Below are positions 8,331 through 15,691 of a DNA stretch of 64,000 nt, in pieces. This DNA is from Owenweeksia sp963758205 (lineage in GTDB: Bacteria; Bacteroidota; Bacteroidia; Flavobacteriales; Schleiferiaceae), in NCBI GenBank assembly GCA_963758205.1, contig CAVWUM010000005.1, positions 248,001 through 312,000 of the forward strand, read 5' to 3'. Position numbers and translations under genes: made by a program. The notes below the pieces were generated by a model. The model was not told the origin of the DNA. It saw only the letters and a list, made by a program, of their open reading frames with translations, and did not search any database. Each line of letters starts with the position of its first letter. Position 1 is the first letter of the stretch.

Positions 8331-9028
8331 TCCTCCACCTCTTCCTCTACACTTTCCCTTATACTTTCATGAAATTCATCAATGGCAATTTCATGCAGGC
8401 CGGGGTATAGCCTTCTGTCTCTAAACCTGGATTTGCTCCTGAAACGGGTGTAATGGATAACCTGTGTATAGCCCTCCTCGGTAGGCTGAAGCTGTATGTA
8501 TTGTGAGCCATGTGAAATGCCGGGAGCGAGGTAGCAAATCTCAAAATACTTTGCCTCATCATCAATATAATGGATAACCTGCCCAACGGATATCTTAACT
8601 AAACCTGCTACCAGCCTGAGGTTCCAAAACACAAGCTGGCCTTCTTCCATCCCTTCATAGGCATCCTCCAGGTAGTAAATCTTATTGGTTTTTTTGCCAT
8701 ATAGCAATCCAAAACCAACTACCTCCTTTTTTTCGCCAGGGGAGGTGGGGCTTACTGTTTTATAGGCCTTCCAAACAGTATCAATATTTGCTTTTATTAA
8801 AAAGGTTTTAGTATGAGAACTATAGCTTGTGGAATCATCCGTGGCCGAATAGCAAGCGAGTTCAATATCACTTAAATCGCCCTTGGTATAAAGGTTATTT
8901 CCCTTAAGCAGTTTAGTGAGTTTTTTAAAGTGGATGCGGTTAAAGTCTATAGAGTCCTTTTGTTGAGCATTGAGGGCACTACACCAAAATAAAGCTACCG
9001 CAAAAGTGATATACAATCCCTTCTTCAT
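8327..9028 (-). CDS. Secreted SRPBCC-like hypothetical protein
   Basis: A 233-aa protein with a signal peptide (MKKGLYITFAVALFWCSALNAQ), cleaved near residue 22. The start is placed at 9028 because the seven residues encoded upstream do not fit a signal peptide. The body has the pattern of a START/SRPBCC ligand-binding fold: TKTFLIKANIDTVWKAYKTV resembles the first strand and helix, and VIHYTRFRSKSRFRDRRLYP the later strands. The C-terminus is acidic (ESVEEEVED). No specific function is recognised. The stop codon overlaps that of the DUF4293 gene by four bases. Confidence 0.65.
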   Translation of the reverse strand: MKKGLYITFAVALFWCSALNAQQKDSIDFNRIHFKKLTKLLKGNNLYTKGDLSDIELACYSATDDSTSYSSHTKTFLIKANIDTVWKAYKTVSPTSPGEKKEVVGFGLLYGKKTNKIYYLEDAYEGMEEGQLVFWNLRLVAGLVKISVGQVIHYIDDEAKYFEICYLAPGISHGSQYIQLQPTEEGYTQVIHYTRFRSKSRFRDRRLYPGLHEIAIDEFHESIRESVEEEVED

Positions 9029-9090
9029 ATTGCAATTAGTGTTCGGCAAAATAAATCAATAATGATATAAACTGAGTGCGGCACTTTGAG

Positions 9091-10548
9091 TTAGGCGGTT
9101 TGTACTTCCGGCTTTTTAGTAACCAGCCGTTTAATCTTAATGTTGAAAATGGCAAAGGCCAATGTCATTAAAGGACTTATGTAATTGAAAAAGGCATAGG
9201 GCAGATAAGCAGCCGTATCTACTTGCAACACTCCACTTTGATAGGCCCCGCATGTATTCCAGGGTATAAGTACAGAAGTTACGGTACCACTATCTTCCAA
9301 AGTACGGCTTAGGTTTTCGGGCGCCAGACCTTTTTTTCGATAGGCATCCGCATACATGCGCCCGGGTACTACTATAGCCAAATACTGATCGGCCGCAGTA
9401 ACATTTACAAAAACGCAGGTGCCTGCAGTTGTGGCTATTAAAGAGGCGGTGCCCTTTGCCAGAGTAAGTAAAGCGGCACTTATAGCAGCTAAAAATCCAC
9501 AAGCCTCCATTACGCCTCCAAAAGTCATGGCAGCGATGATCAGCCAGATAGTATTTAGCATACCACTCATACCACCCGAACCCAACAACTCTGAGAGAAT
9601 GGGATGCTGAGCATCATATACCATATCTACGGTAAATGAATCCATAAGAATTTGATAGGTATTTTTCCAGTCAAGGCTGCCGGTTTCGGTAAAGGTTAGG
9701 AGTAAGTCCTGTTGAAAGATATACGCAAATAAAGCCCCGGCCAGCGTACCTATAAGGATGGCGGGCAGGGCGGGCATTTTGGCTACTATCAAGCCGATTA
9801 CAAGGGCCGGAACTAAAAATAACCATGGCGTGAGATTAAACATGGCATCCAACTCTGATAATATGGGCTGTATGTTAGAAACTTCTCCTGTAGCATCCAG
9901 GTTTAAACCTATAATTACGAAAAGTATAAGTGCTATGGTAAAGGAGGGGACAGTGGTAAGCATCATATACCGGATGTGTGTAAATAAGTCCGTTCCTGCC
10001 ATGGCAGGAGCCAGGTTAGTAGTATCCGAAAGCGGTGAAATCTTATCTCCGAAATAAGCCCCTGAAATTACCGCGCCCGCCACAATAGCTTCTGATACAC
10101 CAAGCGCTTTACCTATACCAACTAATGCTATACCTACTGTAGCCGTGGTACCCCAGCTACTTCCCGTACTAACAGAGACCAGCGCACATATTATAGCCGT
10201 TGCCGGAAGAAAAATCTCCGGACTTAAAATTTTTAGGCCATAATAGATCATGGCCGGCACCACACCGCTGATCATCCATGAGCCGGAGAGTGAACCTATC
10301 AATAATAATATAAGAATAGCACCCGTGGTGCTACTCACAGATTTTTCAATACCTGCAAGTATATCAGAAAACTTAAAACCCTGCCGCACGCCAACAATTG
10401 CAGCTACAGCCGCAGCCAGTAGTAAAATAAATTGATTGGAACCATCCAGGGCACTGTTGCCAAAAACACCAATAACGTTAATGCCAAGGGCAACTAATAG
10501 AAATATAACAGGGATAAGGGCAACAGCTAGCGTGGGCTTTTTTGTCAT
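9091..10548 (-). CDS. nhaC: Na+/H+ antiporter, NhaC family
   Basis: A 485-aa polytopic inner-membrane protein with about 11-12 hydrophobic segments. The NhaC signature GAYFGDKISPLSDTTNLAPA appears at about residues 170-189, and the C-terminal half has the related SGTVTSVLIPWNTCGAY. NhaC proteins exchange sodium for protons and help pH and sodium homeostasis, which fits a marine bacterium. Length is normal. The gene lies about 100 bases from the Maf gene on the same strand; the gap contains a short AGTC-rich repeat (see 10611-10630). Confidence 0.93.
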   Translation of the reverse strand: MTKKPTLAVALIPVIFLLVALGINVIGVFGNSALDGSNQFILLLAAAVAAIVGVRQGFKFSDILAGIEKSVSSTTGAILILLLIGSLSGSWMISGVVPAMIYYGLKILSPEIFLPATAIICALVSVSTGSSWGTTATVGIALVGIGKALGVSEAIVAGAVISGAYFGDKISPLSDTTNLAPAMAGTDLFTHIRYMMLTTVPSFTIALILFVIIGLNLDATGEVSNIQPILSELDAMFNLTPWLFLVPALVIGLIVAKMPALPAILIGTLAGALFAYIFQQDLLLTFTETGSLDWKNTYQILMDSFTVDMVYDAQHPILSELLGSGGMSGMLNTIWLIIAAMTFGGVMEACGFLAAISAALLTLAKGTASLIATTAGTCVFVNVTAADQYLAIVVPGRMYADAYRKKGLAPENLSRTLEDSGTVTSVLIPWNTCGAYQSGVLQVDTAAYLPYAFFNYISPLMTLAFAIFNIKIKRLVTKKPEVQTA

Positions 10549-10610
10549 AGATGGCTAAAATGTAGCGCAGTTTACGAAGAAAACCGGAAAGATAGTAAAG
10601 CACTTAGCCG

Positions 10611-10630
10611 ATAGTCAATAGACCACAGTT
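10611..10630. repeat. Short AGTC/CCACAGTT intergenic motif
   Basis: The gap holds ATAGTCAATAGACCACAGTT. A closely similar string occurs at 28259-28286 between other genes. It is short and its role is unknown. Confidence 0.35.
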
Positions 10631-10646
10631 AGCCCAATAAACAGTT

Positions 10647-11228
10647 TTACCAGAATTGGCTAAGTTCTTTTGCCACTAAATGTGTTGGTAATCCCATCAC
10701 GGTAAAATAGGATCCTTCTATTTTTTCAATGGCCCACTTACCAATCCACTCCTGTATGCCGTAGGCTCCGGCTTTATCAAAAGGTCTGAAATGCTCTATG
10801 TAGTAAAATATTTCTTCGTCCTTCAATTCCCGGAAGTAAACTTTGGTCACGTCACTAAACACCACTTTTTTATCCTGCGATAGCAGGCACACCCCGGAAA
10901 TTACCTCGTGGGAACGGCCGGATATCTTCCTTAGCATGTCGGCAGCTTCCTCTTTATTTTTGGCTTTCGCCAGATGTATTCCATCACACCACACAACAGT
11001 ATCCGAGCATAACAGAATTTCGTTGGGGGCAAGGTCATTAACAAACGCCTCAGCTTTTTTCGCGGCCAGGTGTTCGGCAATTTCAACGCCATTTAATTGC
11101 GGAGCGTGGGATTCGTCCACCTCCTTGGTACGCACCTCAAACGTAAATCCTAAATCGCTGAGCAGCTGCTGCCTGCGTGGCGATTTACTGGCCAGTATGA
11201 GCTTTTTTCCTTTGGGTAAAAACTCCAT
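10647..11228 (-). CDS. maf: Maf-like nucleoside triphosphate pyrophosphatase
   Basis: A 193-aa Maf/Ham1-superfamily enzyme that hydrolyses non-canonical or modified nucleotides (dTTP/UTP class) to monophosphates, a house-cleaning role in the cytosol. Key motifs are ASKSPRRQQLL at about residues 13-23 (Maf signature), EVDESH, LLCSDTVVW, SGRSHEV and FDKAGAYGIQ. Length is standard. Its ATG overlaps the stop of the upstream UbiA gene by one base (TGATG), so it is the last member of a tightly coupled operon DUF2520-kdsC-ubiA-maf. Confidence 0.95.
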   Translation of the reverse strand: MEFLPKGKKLILASKSPRRQQLLSDLGFTFEVRTKEVDESHAPQLNGVEIAEHLAAKKAEAFVNDLAPNEILLCSDTVVWCDGIHLAKAKNKEEAADMLRKISGRSHEVISGVCLLSQDKKVVFSDVTKVYFRELKDEEIFYYIEHFRPFDKAGAYGIQEWIGKWAIEKIEGSYFTVMGLPTHLVAKELSQFW

Positions 11229-12172
11229 CAGATGCTCATGTTTAATGAAAGGGTAAACATCACCATACTTAAAATTCCGGTAAGCATAATTATTTTAAGT
11301 AGTGTACTGGCCTGCTTAAAGTCATGTTTCTTTTTGGCACGAAGTACTTTATAAATGAGGTAGGCAATAGGCAGGTTTATAAAGATGAGGATGTAAACCG
11401 AGGAGTATATATCGCCTGCAAAAAGGTAAATATTAAAGTATCCACAAAAAATTAGCAACACCAATAAAAGGGTAATAATTACATACCTGATGTAGTCACG
11501 CCCTATAAGTACCGCAAGGTTTTTAAAGCCTTGTGCCTTGTCGCCCTCCAGGTCTTCAGCATCCTTAATAATTTCTCTGATAAAGTTTGTGTAAAGCGCA
11601 AAAACAGCGTAGGCAATTATAGCATAAAACACAGGTCTTATTTCGGATGCATTTTCTGCATTAGCGGCTGGTAGAAGATCGTAAACAGCAATTAAAAATA
11701 CTGGCAGGGCCGTAAGTATGGATACCAGCAGGTTGCCTAAAATGGCTCTTTTTTTAAAATCAATAGCGTATAGGTAAAGCAAGGCAGCGGCCACCGGGGG
11801 CAGCATCCAAAGGCCGGGCATATCAATATGCTGTGCCAGCAGGTATCCGGTTATAAAGGCAATTATGTTGAAGGTGGCATAGAGGCTCCAGGCTACGTTT
11901 TCAGAAATGGACTTTCCTACCAAAACCCGCTCGGGCTTATTATGGTCATCATTGGTTTGATCAAATATGTCATTAATTATATATCCGGCAGCAGCCAGGG
12001 CCACACTGCAAAGTACACCTACTGCAAACCAAATGTTATCAAGGTAATGGGGTACATAGGTGCTTAGGTTTGGAGGAAAAAAAGCCCTTTCAATAATAAA
12101 AAACCTGATGAGGTATTGTACCAGTATTATCAATAGGAGGTTGGGCCAGCGTATAAGTTTTAAGTATTTCAT
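11228..12172 (-). CDS. UbiA-type prenyltransferase (geranylgeranylglycerol-phosphate geranylgeranyltransferase-like)
   Basis: A 314-aa membrane prenyltransferase with about eight to nine helices. Two Asp-rich prenyl-diphosphate binding motifs are present: NDIFDQTNDDHNKP near residues 66-79 and IKDAEDLEGDKAQG near 200-213. The start at 12172 (MKYLKLIRWPNLL) is one base beyond the stop of the preceding phosphatase gene, and the short upstream extension is rejected. Bacteroidota members of this subfamily are usually annotated as digeranylgeranylglyceryl-phosphate synthase-like, an archaeal lipid enzyme; whether this one makes an ether lipid, a quinone or a pigment side chain is not settled by sequence. 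Confidence 0.88.
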   Translation of the reverse strand: MKYLKLIRWPNLLLIILVQYLIRFFIIERAFFPPNLSTYVPHYLDNIWFAVGVLCSVALAAAGYIINDIFDQTNDDHNKPERVLVGKSISENVAWSLYATFNIIAFITGYLLAQHIDMPGLWMLPPVAAALLYLYAIDFKKRAILGNLLVSILTALPVFLIAVYDLLPAANAENASEIRPVFYAIIAYAVFALYTNFIREIIKDAEDLEGDKAQGFKNLAVLIGRDYIRYVIITLLLVLLIFCGYFNIYLFAGDIYSSVYILIFINLPIAYLIYKVLRAKKKHDFKQASTLLKIIMLTGILSMVMFTLSLNMSI

Positions 12173-12173
12173 A

Positions 12174-12707
12174 TTACCAGCTAAAGTCTTCGTCAAGCAT
12201 CCAGTTATCCTGCAGCTTCAGGGTTTGTTCAATTACATCACGCACACAGCCCTCGCCACCATTTTTTGGAGAAACGTATTGAGCAATCTGCCTGATTTCA
12301 GGAGCAGCATTGGAAGGTGCCGCACCAATACCAGCCTCAATAATAAGGTGGTAATCAGGTATATCATCACCCATATAAAGTATGTTTTCGGGTTTAAGTC
12401 CTTTATGCTCATACACGGCTAAAAAGTCATTCCAGCTATCCATTTTATGGGCAGCTCCCATATAAATATCAGTAAGGCCGAGGCGCTTTAAACTGGCTTT
12501 TACCCCTTCGCACTTTCCTCCGGAAATTACAGCCACAATAAAACCTTTTTTAATAGCAAGCTGTATGGCATAACCATCTTTACTGTTCAGGTTGCGTATG
12601 GGATGTCCATCAGGGCCAACCTGAAAAATGCCACTAGTAAGTACCCCATCAATATCAAATACAAAAGCCTTAATGTGGTGGAGCAGTTCTTTATAATTTT
12701 TCGTCAT
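12174..12707 (-). CDS. kdsC: KdsC-like HAD phosphatase (3-deoxy-D-manno-octulosonate 8-phosphate phosphatase)
   Basis: A 177-aa HAD-superfamily phosphatase of the small capless KdsC type. Motif I is FVFDIDGVLTSG near residues 15-26 with both catalytic Asp residues; motif II is in AVISGGK; motif III/IV is in YMGDDIPD. The start at 12707 (MTKNYKELLHH) overlaps the end of the DUF2520 gene by 17 bases. KdsC makes Kdo for lipopolysaccharide in the cytosol, but no other Kdo gene is nearby, and close relatives act on other sugar-acid phosphates, so the substrate is inferred from family only. Confidence 0.85.
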   Translation of the reverse strand: MTKNYKELLHHIKAFVFDIDGVLTSGIFQVGPDGHPIRNLNSKDGYAIQLAIKKGFIVAVISGGKCEGVKASLKRLGLTDIYMGAAHKMDSWNDFLAVYEHKGLKPENILYMGDDIPDYHLIIEAGIGAAPSNAAPEIRQIAQYVSPKNGGEGCVRDVIEQTLKLQDNWMLDEDFSW

Positions 12708-13443
12708 GTGCTTGTTGTATGCTTTGGGTGAGCAATTTATAGATGTCTGCAATAAGTGGATCCTCAATCAGGGCCAGGTGTTTTTCAATGGTTATATTAT
12801 CCCTTCGTATAGCCGGACCGGTTTGCAGTTTCTCAGGCTCCTTAAATGCAAGCTTCTTTACAGAATTTTCAATAAGTGGGGTTAGTATTTTAAAATCCAG
12901 TTCTACCTGCTGCAAAGTAACCTTTGCCAGATTGTACAGGTGGTTAGTAAAATTTTGCGCGAAAACCGCAGCCAGGTGCAGGTAGGCTCTTTTTTCAGAA
13001 TCTACGGGATAGTAAGTTGCACCTAGTAGGTTTATTACATCCGCCATCAGCTCAAAGCCTTCATCCGTTTCTGCCTCCAGGCAAAAAGGTACAGTCCGCG
13101 CATCAATTTTAATTTTTCCTTTAAGGCTCATCAGCGGATAAAATACACCGCGGTTCTTGTGTTTGCCATCAATCTGCTCAAGGCCTAAGCCTCCGGAGCA
13201 ATGAGATATAAGTCCTTTAAAGGCGGGCAGGGCAGCACTTACCGTTTCAATGGCCGAGTCGCTAACAGCCAGTATTATCATATCATAATCTGATAAGTCT
13301 TCCTGAAGGCTTTCAAATGATTTTTGATATTTACCGGGTTTACGGGCATAGGTGGCTACCGTTATTCCGTGTATTTCCAGCGCCTGGCCGAAAAAAGTTC
13401 CGGCATTGCCGTTACCAACTATTGCAATTTTTATTTGAGACAT
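12691..13443 (-). CDS. Rossmann-fold oxidoreductase with DUF2520 domain
   Basis: A 250-aa protein. The start at 13443 (MSQIKIAIVGNGNAG) places the dinucleotide-binding GNGNAG motif at residues 10-15; the 17 residues upstream are not plausible. The N-terminal domain resembles pyrroline-5-carboxylate/F420 reductases (Rossmann-like), and the C-terminal half from about residue 115 is helical with HLAAVFAQNFTNHLYNLA, typical of DUF2520. Substrate unknown. It heads the DUF2520-kdsC-ubiA-maf operon. Confidence 0.85.
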   Translation of the reverse strand: MSQIKIAIVGNGNAGTFFGQALEIHGITVATYARKPGKYQKSFESLQEDLSDYDMIILAVSDSAIETVSAALPAFKGLISHCSGGLGLEQIDGKHKNRGVFYPLMSLKGKIKIDARTVPFCLEAETDEGFELMADVINLLGATYYPVDSEKRAYLHLAAVFAQNFTNHLYNLAKVTLQQVELDFKILTPLIENSVKKLAFKEPEKLQTGPAIRRDNITIEKHLALIEDPLIADIYKLLTQSIQQAHDEKL

Positions 13444-13587
13444 TTGGCAAAAGTAGCAAATGGCCCAAGGGTTTACAGTCTGTTCTATTAGCAAGTTATC
13501 CCCAAAGCCCTTGCGGTTTAAAATTAGTATCTGAAAGGTTTGATTTTAATTAAAATGATTTACTTAGAGCCGAAATTCTGATACACA

Positions 13588-13615
13588 TTGTCAATTTTTG
13601 CAGGATTTATATTTG
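13588..13615 (+). promoter_or_regulatory. Bacteroidota promoter of the first tandem PKD gene
   Basis: TTG at 13588-13590 and a perfect TAnnTTTG box (TATATTTG) at 13608-13615 are separated by 17 bases. This matches the Bacteroidota -33/-7 consensus. The start codon follows 25 bases later. Confidence 0.65.
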
Positions 13616-13640
13616 CAGATATTAAACAACCCCTATATCC

Positions 13641-15065
13641 TTGAAATATTTTCTTTTCAGCTGCGCAAAAAAGTATTCAAAAACACTACTTACAGGGTTG
13701 TTGTTGGTTTCTGCTTTTTGGAGTGAAGCCGCTCACCTGGTGGGCGGGCAGATATCCTATACCTGCCTGGGCGGTAACAATTATGAAATAAGGCTTAGGG
13801 TTTACCGCGATTGCGGTGGAGGAGGGGCACAGTTTGATGCCCAGGCCAATATTGCCATTTATGATGTCAACAATTTGTTGATTACCATGCTTACTCCCGC
13901 CAAGGGACCAACTATTAACGTACCACCGGATTCTACCGGTAACCCTTGCGTAACAGCGCCTGCTGGCCTTTGCACCGAGTATGCCGAATACCTTGATACT
14001 GTAAACCTGCCACCTATAGCAGGGGGATACGTAATAACCCACCAGCGATGCTGCCGAAATAATTCCATTGCCAATGTAAACAGCTCCGGCACCTTTGGTA
14101 ATACCTACACCGTTTCAATTCCTGATAATGATACTACCTGTAACAGCTCACCGGCAATATTAGGTGTGGCCCCAATTGTACTGTGTGTAAATAGCCCTGT
14201 AAATCTTAGCCTCAGAGCGACCGAGCCCGATGGCGACTCGCTGTACTACGAATTTTGCGATATACTTAACGGAGGAGCTTCCGGTGGTGGCACGGGATGT
14301 AACGCTACAATACCAAATCCACCATGTGCTCCGCCATATACTCCGGTACCCTTTGCGGCCCCTTTTACCAGCCTGTTGCCATTGCCCTCTATGCCAGCGT
14401 TTCAGGTTGATCCCCTTACGGGAACACTATCCGGTACACCTAATCAATTGGGGCAGTATGTGGTGGGTATTTGTGTAACTGAATTCAGAAATGGTGTACC
14501 CTTGAGTACTACAAGGCTCGATTATCAGTTTAATGTGGCCAACTGCATCAATAATGTAGTAAGCGATATGCTTACACCACTTGAGGATCCCAGTATACTT
14601 TGCGATGGACTAACGGTTAATTTTAGGTCTGAAAGCCAAAACGTGAACTCAGTGCTTTGGGATTTTGGAGTTTCAGGCACCACCACAGATACTTCAACGC
14701 AGGCCAATCCCACATTTACTTTTCCGGGTTCAGGGATTTTTGTGGTTACCCTTTATGCCAATCCCGGCTCGCCTTGCGGAGATACAGTCAAAGTGAGCTT
14801 TGATATCAGGCCAGAGATTATTCCGGATTTCAGAGATAGTGGGGTGTATTGCTTTGAGGCCCATGCAGTTGATTTTATTCAGGCGGGTAATTATCCGGCC
14901 AATACCACCTTTTTATGGGATTTTGGGCCGGATGCCAATTTCCCAACCTCCACACTTGAAAATCCTCCTACCATAACATCTGGACCAGCCCTGGTAAAAA
15001 ATATGTGTCTCTTACCATCAATTATGGGCTTTGTACCAAAACAAAACTGGATTCGATTGAAATAA
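13641..15065 (+). CDS. Tandem paralogue 1, T9SS type B PKD protein, 5' part (frameshifted)
   Basis: This is the first 474 codons of the first of four tandem paralogues. A TTG start at 13641 gives a signal peptide ending near SEAAH. The N-terminal region (VGGQISYTC, VYRDCGGGG, CCRN, DPLTGTLSGTPNQLGQYVVGICVTE) is shared with the three genes downstream and looks like a Cys-rich beta domain followed by a He_PIG-like Ig module. One PKD module (residues about 310-390) and one half-module beginning YCFEAH follow. The frame then shifts near 14977-14981: the final residues after ITSGPAL have no match in the paralogues, while the neighbouring frame continues the homology. Gene 1 is about 145 aa shorter than its paralogues because it has one PKD pair instead of two. 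Confidence 0.8.
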   Translation: MKYFLFSCAKKYSKTLLTGLLLVSAFWSEAAHLVGGQISYTCLGGNNYEIRLRVYRDCGGGGAQFDAQANIAIYDVNNLLITMLTPAKGPTINVPPDSTGNPCVTAPAGLCTEYAEYLDTVNLPPIAGGYVITHQRCCRNNSIANVNSSGTFGNTYTVSIPDNDTTCNSSPAILGVAPIVLCVNSPVNLSLRATEPDGDSLYYEFCDILNGGASGGGTGCNATIPNPPCAPPYTPVPFAAPFTSLLPLPSMPAFQVDPLTGTLSGTPNQLGQYVVGICVTEFRNGVPLSTTRLDYQFNVANCINNVVSDMLTPLEDPSILCDGLTVNFRSESQNVNSVLWDFGVSGTTTDTSTQANPTFTFPGSGIFVVTLYANPGSPCGDTVKVSFDIRPEIIPDFRDSGVYCFEAHAVDFIQAGNYPANTTFLWDFGPDANFPTSTLENPPTITSGPALVKNMCLLPSIMGFVPKQNWIRLK

Positions 15066-15592
15066 GTAACCTGTCGGTAGGGGTGGATGCCGGCCCTGAC
15101 CAGGTGATAGAAGAGGACGAACCGTTTTTCCTTTCAGGAACCGGTGGTACTCAATTTTACTGGTGGGCTGATCAACCTGTTGATATTGGCGACAGGTATG
15201 GCCAAACCACGCCAGCACGACTTGAAAAAGATCAGGATACCGTGAAGTTTTACCTGCGTGCCAGCGATCCGCTGGGCTGTGAAGGCATTGACTCTATGTA
15301 TGTGTTTGTTACCCGCCCCGGTGGCCCCATCAACTTCATTTCACCAAATGGAGATGGTATTAATGATATGTTTGACCTTGGCGATCTTAATCCTGATTTG
15401 GATTGTAAGCTTACCATACTAAACCGATGGGGTACAGAAGTGTGGGGCGCTGAGCGCTATAAGAACGATTGGAATGGCGTAAACCGCGGTGGTAATGATT
15501 TGCCGGATGGTACTTACTACTGGATACTACAGTGTGGCAATGAAATAAGGCATAAAGATGCTGTTACTATTTTGAGGTCTAACAACAGATGA
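15005..15592 (+). CDS. Tandem paralogue 1, 3' part with T9SS type B sorting domain
   Basis: This frame completes the broken protein above. Reading back past 15005 gives WTSPGKKYVSLTINYGLC, which aligns with the HYVEL..TNGKC segment of the paralogues; the GTG at 15005 is therefore not a real start. It continues with VDAGPDQVIEEDEPFFLSG, an Ig-like module, then the gliding-motility-associated C-terminal domain (CHU_C): FISPNGDGINDMFDLGD, LTILNRWGTEVW, NDLPDGTYYWILQC. This domain is the type B signal for T9SS export. Restoring one base (or removing two) near 14980 would give an intact protein of about 650 aa. Confidence 0.8.
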   Translation: MSLTINYGLCTKTKLDSIEISNLSVGVDAGPDQVIEEDEPFFLSGTGGTQFYWWADQPVDIGDRYGQTTPARLEKDQDTVKFYLRASDPLGCEGIDSMYVFVTRPGGPINFISPNGDGINDMFDLGDLNPDLDCKLTILNRWGTEVWGAERYKNDWNGVNRGGNDLPDGTYYWILQCGNEIRHKDAVTILRSNNR

Positions 15593-15631
15593 TTTCGGGA
15601 CTTCTGGTTTTCGCTGAATAATATTAGCCTG

Positions 15632-15658
15632 TTGGTTTTAATCCGCTTTTTTACCTTG
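15632..15658 (+). promoter_or_regulatory. Probable promoter of tandem paralogue 2
   Basis: TTG at 15632-15634, 17 bases, then TACCTTG at 15652-15658, one position short of the TAnnTTTG consensus. The ATG is 33 bases further on. Confidence 0.45.
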
Positions 15659-15691
15659 CAAGCTTAGAACTTCCGCCTAACCTCAAAAAGA

